From contig CM019068.1 of assembly GCA_009667805.1 (NCBI GenBank), positions 4,323,218 to 4,387,217 on the forward strand: DNA of 64,000 bases, given 5' to 3'. The translations under genes were made by a program, and so were the position numbers. Shown piece by piece: positions 56,231-64,000 of this stretch. Under the pieces are notes generated by a model. It searched no databases. It saw nothing but the letters and a program-made list of their open reading frames with translations, and was not told the origin of the DNA. How positions within the stretch are numbered: the first letter of the stretch is position 1; each line of letters opens with the position of its first letter. The stretch comes from Leptobrachium leishanense (taxonomy: Eukaryota; Chordata; Amphibia; Anura; Megophryidae).

Positions 56231-57195
56231 TGTTGTGGAAATTTTATTATGTGGACATTATATTCTAGGATGTGTGGGTTTTATAAATTGTCATCTGTCT
56301 CCCACCCTGTGTTTGGATCAAACTGAGAATCGCTCTAGCAGAGTGTATTTTGGGTTAATCAGAACCAGCGGCAAAACCGTCAGTATGAAAACCTTCTCTT
56401 GGGTTTAGAGACGTGTTCTCAGTGTGTGTAGGCGTTTGGCGGTTTGTGAGTACTAAGTGCAATGCGCTGGGCTCCTTACCTCCCAATGTCTATGCACATT
56501 GGAGAAGTGAAGTCTGCATAACGAGAGAAACGTATTATATCTCTGTTGCGGCTATGCTATCCCTTTCTGGATACATACCTGCTTTTAAGACATTTAAGCC
56601 TTGTCTGTACACTCGTACCGTGTACAGACAATTACTGAATGTCTCCGCAGATATATGTCACAAATGCATAAGAACAAGTAGACTGATCTTCACTAGATGC
56701 TGATCACTCTGAGCAGTATCTGAATGGGGTCCATACTGACAGTGATGGGGGATGGTCGGACAAACATGGCTGACGGGGACCATGCAGATGACTCAGGGAT
56801 GAGTCACGTACAGGGGGCCGGTCGGTCATTCTAGTCCACTCCCCTGTCCTTTTGATATGTAAATGTAATTACTGGGCAAACTGGTTTTCTGTTGTACAGC
56901 CAGTTGGCCACTGGGCGTTGTGCTATTGTGTATTAAATTAAGCTGACCAGGGGCACACAGCTCCACTTGGGCAGAGGATTTCCAGCTTGAAGCATGGTGT
57001 GTGTGTGTGACTCTTTCTGGGCTAGAGAAGGGATCCACTATACAGGGAATGAGGATGCAGAAGACCACAGCAGAGTCTCTGGGTCTCCTTACTGCGTGCG
57101 TTCAGGTAAGTATTGCAGGGATAGCAGAGAGCTGCTTGTAAGTGCAGCGGATCAAACTACATTAAGAAATTAATGGTAGATTAATTTCTACAACT
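56231..57195 (+). repeat. 3' LTR of the ERV
   Basis: 965 bp, TGTTGTGGAAATTTT to TTTCTACAACT. The last base differs from the 5' LTR (T for A). Followed by the GCGC duplication. Confidence 0.9.
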
Positions 57196-57210
57196 GCGCT
57201 TCTTTCTCAC

Positions 57211-57707
57211 GGCAGGAAGTGCTGGGTCTGTAGTCTCGCTCTGCATCAGGAGATGCAATGCTCATCTGCGGTGGATAAATCAGCCAAGTTCTTCTGTAAA
57301 GAGCTACCCCCTAGAGCAGTGGTCAGCAACTTTGGCTCCCTGATGTTTTGGGAACTACATTTCCCAAAATGCTCAGTGACCCATTAGGCTGACTGAGCCA
57401 CATGGGAAATGTAGTTCTCAAAACATAAGGGAGCCAAGGTTGCTGACCCCTGCTCTAGAGCATACTGCTACAGGCACTGTGAATAGCACCATCGCTGCAC
57501 ACCTTGGCCCCGTCTCCCCAAAACTCTTCTTCCCAGTTTTGGGGAGACGGGGCCAAGATGTGCAGCGATGGTGCTATTCACAGTGCCTGTAGCAGTATGC
57601 TCTAGGGGGGACAGCTCTTTACAGAAGAACGTGGCTGATTTATTTACCACAGATGAGCATTGCATCTCCTGTTGCAGAGCAAGACTACAGACCCAGCACT
57701 TCCTGCC
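57211..57707. repeat. Large palindrome interrupted by a MITE
   Basis: Arms of about 175-185 bp once the MITE at 57317-57452 is removed. GGCAGGAAGTGCTGGGTCTG (57211) pairs with CAGACCCAGCACTTCCTGCC (57688-57707). The centre is CCCCAAAACT/AGTTTTGGGG with a nine-base loop (57526-57535). Confidence 0.92.
57317..57452. mobile_element. 136-bp hAT-type MITE
   Basis: Ends CAGTGGTCAGCAACTTTGGC and, inverted, CAGGGGTCAGCAACCTTGGC. The 8-bp duplication is CCCTAGAG/CTCTAGAG (one mismatch). The opposite arm of the palindrome shows the empty site. Confidence 0.9.
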
Positions 57708-57726
57708 ACGATCTGGGGAATTCTGG

Positions 57727-58221
57727 TGTAGCGCTCACCCCTGGAGGAGCCGCTGAATAAACCTCGGTATAGTCTCACCGCACTAGGAAATAACTATACA
57801 CCAGCAGTGTTGTGGATTTTTCTATATTATATTCTTTACTGATCCCAATGAAGCAGCATATAATACGCATGTACGGTATTTAAGTAACAAGAATTCTTAA
57901 CGCGGGAAAAACAAGCAGCGGTAAAAGAAACCAGTTAACCCACTCAGTTCTGAAGTGTAAGTCCCGTGACAAAAAAGCTCAAAAATATATATGTGTGTTG
58001 TCTAGGGTACCCGGGTACTGTGTTCAACTGGCCAGTGAATTAAACAAAAACAATCTTCGACTAGTCACCGTTGGGGCCCTTAAAGAAACAAATAAACAAG
58101 TGCGCAATGTTCTGCGTTGTCACCAGGCCGAAGCCTTCTCACCCATCCGGTGTAACCGCTTGTCCTGGACCGATGAACGCTGGAGAAAGGGGTCTCTCTC
58201 AAGAGGATCTGTCCTCGCTGC
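57727..58221 (-). repeat. Diverged gypsy LTR, antisense and truncated
   Basis: TGTAGCGCTCACCCCTGGAG matches the reversed end of the LTRs at 5937/13220. Further matches include GGGTACCCGGGTAC (58010), AACTGGCCAGTGA (58025) and CGACTAGTC (58057). Cut at 58221 by a hAT fragment. No internal region follows. Confidence 0.75.
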
Positions 58222-59512
58222 TAGTGATGAACCGAACACCGCCGTGTTCGGTTCGCATTCGAACTTGAACAATTTCAAAAGTTCGGATTCGAACTCGAAC
58301 ACGAACCGAACTCAATGCAAGTCAATGGGTCTCGAGAGTTCGATTTTTAGAGTGCCCTGCAAGAGGGCATATATGCTAGTTATTTGCCATAAAAGGTGTA
58401 TGGGGGTATGGGTAGTGCCTAGGGATGTGCGTTTCGGGTTTCGGAATTGTGGAATTTTCACGAAATTTCCCCATTCGTGTCTTCGGATTCGGCCGAATTT
58501 CCGAATCGGGTCGGACCCGAAAACCGACAGAACCGAAAAGTTTTCCGAGCCGAAACGAAAAATTTTCGGGTTTTTCGAATGGACTTGAAATGTGTCAAAT
58601 TGAAATTTATTTTTGCTCTATTCATAATTTCGGTTCCATTCGTGATTTTGGTTCCATTTCGGTAATTCTGGAAATCGTATATTTAACTATTATCGGTTAT
58701 ATCGCTGATTCTGTAAATTTTGTATTTGTAAATGCGTATCACTTGTTTCTTGTGGCATTCGGGTCAGTTTAGCGTTTTTTAAATCGTTTTGTTCATTTTT
58801 TTTGTTCCTTGGCTTTCATACCATTTTAATATGATTTAAATAAAGTTGTGAAATGTATATTCATAAGAAAAAAAGGATCTTTATTTAATAAAAAAAACAC
58901 GATAGAATCGCCAGAATTATCGTAGACACTTTGAAACGAGGAGAACAGACGTTCCGAAAAAACAAAAATTTCCGAAAAGTCGATACAAAAAACGAGCAAA
59001 GTGACCCGAAAACATGATATTCCGAAAAAAAATTGTACACGAAAAACGAGCCGAACCGAACCGAATCGAAACAGAAATCGGTCGAAACAAGCCGAATCGA
59101 AAATTTTAAACATCCGAACAAATCGAACCGAATCGAACCGAAAAAAAAATCGGTGCACAAGCCTAGTAGTGCCCTGGGGGACAGGAAACAAGGACAAAAA
59201 GTTTAAAAAAATACGTTTCTAAAGGAACAGTGAGTTTTCCTTGAAATAAGGGTTAAAAATAAAAATGAAAAATTCCTTCAAATATCGTGCCTATGAGGTC
59301 CCCATAACCTGCCCATGAAGTGGCGGATTTGTAGGATGTATAGAAACATTTAAAAACAAAAAAATATGTTTCAAATGACGGTAAATGGTTTTCCTTTAAT
59401 CAATCCATAAACAACTGCTTGGGGCGGCAGCCTGTATGAAAAGAGGAGACGTTTTAGGAGTTGGACACGCAGAACATGTCTAGTGATTTTTTTTGGCTAA
59501 ATTATTATGAAA
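58222..59512 (-). mobile_element. hAT 3' terminal fragment with nested MITE
   Basis: The terminus TAGTGATGAACCGAACAC at 58222 and the following text match 27760-28236 reversed. It is split by the MITE at 58420-59165. Confidence 0.75.
58420..59165. mobile_element. 746-bp hAT-type MITE, TCGAA-rich
   Basis: Ends TAGGGATGTGC and, inverted, TAGGCTTGTGC. Exact 8-bp duplication GTAGTGCC (58412-58419, 59166-59173). The empty site is visible in the related copy near 28050 (reversed). The interior has repeated TTCGG and CCGAA words. Short frames across it are not genes. Confidence 0.88.
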
Positions 59513-59515
59513 CTT

Positions 59516-59624
59516 AGGCTAGGGTCAGACGAATGGACATATTTTTTCACGGAATATGCGATAGTGGTCATACGATGTGCATTTTCGTCCATGATTTTGT
59601 ACGGATCATCAATAAAACTTGACT
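59516..59624 (+). mobile_element. Harbinger-type MITE fragment
   Basis: Left end GGCTAGGGTCAGACG after TTA. Body TATTTTTTCACGGAATATGC as in the other copies. The right side is truncated at a TTGTGCAC junction. Confidence 0.65.
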
Positions 59625-59812
59625 TGTGCACATATTTTTTTCGGTTCGGTTCATTCGGATTTTTTAAATTTTCGTCTCGGCTCGTTTCGGCCGATTTCCA
59701 TTTCGGTTCAGTTCGTTTCGGCTCGTTTTCCGTATCGACTTTTTTTTCGTGATTTCGGAAATTTTCGTGTTTTTCAGAACGTCTGTTCTCCTTGTTTCAA
59801 TTAGTGTCTATT
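59625..59812 (-). mobile_element. Fragment of the TCGAA-rich hAT-type MITE
   Basis: Matches 58930-59160 reversed, starting TTGTGCAC. Truncated at the LINE. Confidence 0.6.
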
Positions 59813-61702
59813 TGTTTTGACGTTTCCCTGGCAAACGATGTGGAATCTAACCCTGGACCTATAGCTGACACAACCTTTAGTCTCCCCACTAAAAAAGGCC
59901 TCTCATTTGTGCACTGTAACATCCGAAGTTTACTCCCTAAATTGGATGAGCTTCAGGCTTGGTGTTGCTATTACAAACCCAAAATCCTTGTGCTCACGGG
60001 GTCATGGTTAACCCCAAAAGTACCAGACTCTGCCATATCAATACAGGGGTATTCATGTTATAGAAAAGACAGAGCAAAGAGAGGAGGGGGAATTGTTATT
60101 TATGTTGAGGAGTCCTTAAAGTTCACCCCCTTACAGACTTCTAGCTCTCCTGTCACCTTTGATTTCCTCTCTGGTATAATTGAGATCCCATTCAGTAAAT
60201 CAATCATTGTTGCTGGGTTCTATCGTCCACCGAGCTCTCCAGTGCACTCCCTCTCTGACATATCTCAAATCCTTAATAACCTACTTGCCCAAAACCAAAA
60301 AATTGAACTGCTGGTCCTCGGCGATTTTAATACAGATTGGCTAAATCCAAAAAACAATAAACACTGCACACTGTTTAAAACTTTGCAGCTAACTCAATTA
60401 ATCTCCTCCCCCACTCGCATTAATATGAAAAGCCCTAACCATACCTTGCTGGACTGGATTCTCTCCTCATCTCCTGATAGAATACAGGAGACAGGCGTTC
60501 TCGCTAATAGCTTTAGTGACCATTATCTAGTGTACTCCGTGCGCAAAATAAAAGCCTTGAAATCTCCCCCAAAGGTAATAACCACCAGGTCTTTCAAGAA
60601 ATTTATTCTTGAATCCTTCCTAAGTGATCTCAAAAAGCTCCCCTGGTACAGGCTAAACCTAATCCCAGACCTAGACTGTGCAGTTGAATACTTTCAGTCT
60701 GAGCTCCTGCAAGTCTGGAATTCCCATGCCCCGCTGCGTAAAGTGCGAGTAAAAGGGACCCATCTCCCCTGGGTTACAGCTGATCTTACACTAATGTACC
60801 AGCTTAGAGATTCACTATGGTCAAATTTCAAGAGTACTGGTTCCATGAACGATCACTACGAATACCGAAAATGCCAGAATAAATGCACAAAACAAACAAA
60901 AATGGCCAAAGCCCATTACTTCAATGAAAATCTAAACAATAACATATCAAACCCTAAAAACTTTTGGAGAACCATAAGTAACATACAAGCACCCCCAGTC
61001 CACTCCCAGCCAGCTGCTGTCAAAGTAAACAACCAAACCCTGCAACATCCCCTAGATGTAGCAAATGCCTTTAATGATTATTTTGTCGGATGCGCCACCA
61101 TTTTGATTGCCAAGCTAGGAAATGACATGCAATCAGAGAGGCCTCATGCAGGTCATGCCCCTCCAACTGTGCAAAGTCCCTGTATCAGACCGGAATTCAG
61201 TTTTAGACCAGTGCCTGTCAGTGTTGTAACTAAACTTCTCCGTAAGCAAAAAATGAAATACCAGTCTGGACCTGATCAAATACCAGCAATGTTGCTGAAA
61301 ATCAGTGCGCCGGCAATTGCAAATCCTGTCGCAACCCTAATAAATGAATCACTGGCGACTGGATACATACCCAAACTCTGGAAGACTGCGAGAGTGGTAC
61401 CTATCAATAAAAGTGGTGACAGTACTTTGGTATCCAACTACCGTCCGATATCGTTGCTCCCTGTGGTGTCAAAAATCTTGGAAAAATGTGTCTACACACA
61501 ATTACGTGATTATTATCAATATTGGAACTACTTAACCCCGGATCAATCAGGCTTTCGTCCAAATCACTCAACTACAACCGCCCTTTTAAAAGTCTGCAAT
61601 GATATCCAAGCTGGGATAGAACAAGGAAACCTAACTGGAGCCATCTTCCTTGATTTTGCCAAGGCCTTTGACACAGTAGACCATGGCATCTTAGAAAAAC
61701 TA
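59813..61702 (+). pseudogene. L2/CR1-type LINE ORF2, 3' truncated
   Basis: The frame is open for about 630 codons. After a 2A-like motif come the endonuclease motifs: HCNIRSLLPKLDEL; LVLTGSWLTP where the family has a catalytic Glu, so it looks lost; YRPPSSP; LGDFNTDW; NSFSDHYLVYS. The RT part has QSGPDQIPAMLLKI, SNYRPISLLPVVSKILEKC and AIFLDFAKAFDTVDH (catalytic Asp). It ends at 61702 before the second RT active-site box, where hAT sequence begins. A frame this long and intact suggests a fairly recent LINE, disabled by truncation. Confidence 0.9.
59837..59860 (+). other. 2A-like peptide motif DVESNPGP
   Basis: Codons at 59837-59860 encode DVESNPGP, the ribosome-skipping signature, preceded by SICFDVSLAN. 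Such 2A-like motifs are known at the start of ORF2 in L2 and CR1 elements, where they can separate or target the N-terminus. The residue before D is Asn where Gly is common. Confidence 0.7.
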
Positions 61703-61879
61703 AATTTTGCCCAATTATGGGCTCACAAAGCTAAGTCCCACAGCACACTATATAAGGTTTCCACGCACTGCATTTGAGAGGAGATTTCATAGGAGATTGT
61801 TGTTGTGTGTTCTTACTGACGGTCTGTCACGCTACTGGGGGGGGGGGTCTGGGGGGGTCTCATTTCTACAAAACATTTG

Positions 61880-62770
61880 GGAATTGAGGTGATCTGTGTC
61901 TTGTCACTGGTGCCAGCAAGTATTTTGGGGGTCTCACAAATTTCCACAAAACATTTGGGAATTGAGGCGATCTGTGTCTTGTCACTGGTGCCAGCAAGTA
62001 TTTTGGGGGTCTCACAAATTTTCACAAAACATTTGGGAATTGAGGTGATCTGTGTCTTGTCACTGGCTGCCAGCAAGTATTTTGGGATCACAAATTTCTC
62101 CAAAACATTTGAGAATAGAGGTGATCTGTGTCTTGTCACACAGCCAGTACCACGCAGTATTTTGGGGGTCACAAATTTCTACAAAACATTTGGGAATTGA
62201 GGTGATCTGTGTCTTGTCACACAGCCAGTACCACGCAGTATTTTGGGGGTCACAAATTTCTACAAAACATTTGGGAATTGAGGTGATCTGTGTCTTGTCA
62301 CACAGCCAGTACCACGCAGTATTTTGGGGGATCACTAATTTCTACAAAACATTTGGGAATTGAGGTGATCTGTGTCTTGTCACACAGCCAGTACCACGCA
62401 GTATTTTGGGGGTCAAAATTTCTACAAAACATTTGGGAATTGAGGTGATCTGTGTCTTGTCACACAGCCAGTACCACGCAGTATTTTGTGGGGTCACAAA
62501 TTTTTACTAAATATCTGGGAATTGAGGTGATCTGTCTCTTGTCACTGCCAGCAAGTATTTTGGGGGTCACAAATTTCTAAAAAACATTTGGGAATTGAGG
62601 TGATCTGTGTCTTGTCACTGGCTGCCAGCAAGTATTTTGGGGATCACAAATTTCTACAAAACATTTGGGAATTGAGGTGATCTTCTGTGTCTTGTCACTG
62701 CCAGCAAGTATTTTGGGGGTCTCACAAATTTCTACAAAACATTTGGGAATTGTTATAATCCGTGTGTTCT
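61880..62770 (+). repeat. About 11 leader repeats of 80 bp
   Basis: Unit words: GAGGTGATCTGTGTCTTGTC, AGCAAGTATTTTGGGGGTC, AAAACATTTGGGAATT. Same family as 20040-20440 and 48000-48400. Confidence 0.95.
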
Positions 62771-64000
62771 CACTGGCTGCTACCCATCTGGGGGTCTCAC
62801 TGATTTATAGGAGGTTTCTGAGATTTGTAATCTGTGGCTTCTCACTGCCACCCATCAAGGGGTCACACTGATTTATAGGAGGTTTCTGAGATTTGTAATC
62901 TGTGGTTTCTCACTGCCACCCATCAAGGGGTCACACTGATTTATAGGAGGTTTCTGAGATTTGTAATCTGTGGCTTCTCACTGCCATCCATCAGGGGGTC
63001 CCACATACTTCTAGCAGATTTATGCAAATTGTAATTTGAGTCTTCACACTGCCACCCATCAGGGGGTCACACTGATTTATAGGAGGTTTCTGAGACTTGT
63101 AATCTGTGGCTTCTCACTGCCACCCATCAAGGGGACTCACTGATTTTTAGGAGGTTTCTGAGACTTGTAATCTGTGGCTTCTCACTGCCACCCATCAGGG
63201 GGTCCCACATACTTCTATCAGATTTATGCGAATTGTAATCTGTGGCTTCTCACTGCCACCCATCAAGGGGTCTCACTGATTTATAGGAGTTTTCTGAGAA
63301 TTGTAATCTGTGGCTTCTCACTGCCACCCATCAAGGGGTCTCATTGATTTATAGGAGGTTTCTGAGATTTGTAATCTGTGGGTTCTCACTGCCACCCATC
63401 AAGGGATCTCACTGATTTATAGGAGGTTTCTGAGATTTGTAATCTGTGGCTTCTCAATGCCATCCATCAGGGGGTCCCATATACTTCTATCAGATTTATG
63501 CGAATTTTAATCTGTGGCTTCTCACTGCCACCCATCAAGGGGTCTCACTGATTTATAGGAGGTTTCTGAGATTTGTAATCTGTGGCTTCTCACTGCCACC
63601 CATCAAGGGGTCTCACTGATTTATAGGTTTCTGAGATTTGTAATCTGTGGCTTCTCACTGCCACCCATCAAGGGGTCACACTGATTTATAGGAGGTTTCT
63701 GAGACTTGTAATCTGTGGCTTCTCACTGGCTACCACCCATCAAGGAGTCACACTGATTTATAGGAGGTTTCTGAGACTTGTAATCTGTGTCTTCTCACTG
63801 CCACCCATCAGGGGGTCCCACATAATTCTAGCAGATTTATGTGAATTGTAATCTGTGGCTTCTCACTGCCACCCATCAGGGGGTCACACTGATTTATAGG
63901 CGGTTTCTGAGATTTGTAATCTGTGGCTTCTCACTGCCACCCATCAAGGGGTCACACTGATTTATAGGAGGATTCTGAGACTTGTAATCTGTGGCTTCTC
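62771..64000 (+). repeat. About 17 leader repeats of 68 bp, running off the edge
   Basis: Unit words: TTTATAGGAGGTTTCTGAG, TTGTAATCTGTGGCTTCTC, ACTGCCACCCATCAAGGGG. A variant with ATACTTCTAGCAGATTTATG recurs at about 63005, 63210, 63480 and 63825, which suggests a higher-order pattern. Confidence 0.95.

Larger units (their letters stand above)
48783..57195 (+). mobile_element. Defective endogenous retrovirus
   Basis: Two LTRs of 959 and 965 bp and a 4-bp duplication GCGC (48779-48782 and 57196-57199). The interior keeps a gag-like ORF and an RT fragment. Most of pol and any env are not recognisable. It is interrupted by the hairpin element at 51869. The RT motif is of retroviral type (YVDD), which separates it from the gypsy elements. 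Not capable of replication as seen. Confidence 0.85.
61703..64000 (+). mobile_element. hAT 5' region with expanded leader repeats
   Basis: Starts within the hAT upstream region (TTTTGCCCAATTATGGGCTC, then CACACTATATAAGG at about 61745-61758). The outer terminus is missing. No transposase start is reached before the window ends. Confidence 0.85.

Overview
The window reads as vertebrate nuclear DNA, most likely from a frog or another amphibian. I see no host gene, tRNA or rRNA gene that I can support. Almost all of the 64 kb is transposable elements and the satellites they carry. The amphibian call is an inference. It rests on the mix of Tc1/mariner, PIF/Harbinger, piggyBac-type, several hAT, Ty3/gypsy, Penelope, CR1/L2 LINE and endogenous retrovirus (ERV) sequence, with heavy nesting and many tandem repeats.

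Layout. 1-3.1 kb: a Tc1 element running off the left edge, a Harbinger-type MITE, a palindromic MITE and a hAT 3' end. 3.1-15.2 kb: an old minus-strand gypsy element split by a young, nearly intact plus-strand gypsy element (5937-14346). The young element has two 1.13-kb LTRs, a tRNA-Pro-like primer site, a PNMA-like gag with a GGGAAAC slippery site, and protease, RT, RNase H and integrase. 15.2-28.2 kb: two hAT elements encoding BED-finger transposases, one minus and one plus, interrupted by a solo LTR, a CR1 piece, an 18-bp-TSD insertion and a palindrome-plus-satellite block. 28.2-30 kb: a 42-bp minisatellite. 31-33.5 kb: CR1 and a DD34E Tc1 element. 33.9-41.4 kb: one Tc1 element of about 1.6 kb blown up to 7.5 kb by three independent insertions. 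42-44.4 kb: LINE, Harbinger and Penelope remnants with a GIY-YIG endonuclease and a hammerhead ribozyme. 46-48.7 kb: a third hAT copy. 48.8-57.2 kb: a defective ERV with two LTRs of about 960 bp. 57.2-64 kb: a large palindrome, an antisense gypsy LTR, hAT pieces, a LINE ORF with a 2A-like motif, and the repeat-rich 5' region of a fourth hAT copy running off the right edge.

The most unusual object is a 1.2-kb TTAA-flanked element present three times (39004, 44450, 51869). Its left half is a string of about 14 consecutive hairpins. Between copies the stems show paired base changes, and two loops are exactly inverted in one copy. Other points of interest are the hammerhead ribozyme, the slippery site shared with known domesticated gag genes, the expanding minisatellites upstream of the hAT transposase start, and a GGGGGCAAATATATCC satellite core shared by two otherwise separate elements, each next to a palindrome.

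The elements do not act together as a pathway. Their relationships are insertional: most events leave target-site duplications that can be read directly, and these give a relative order of insertions.
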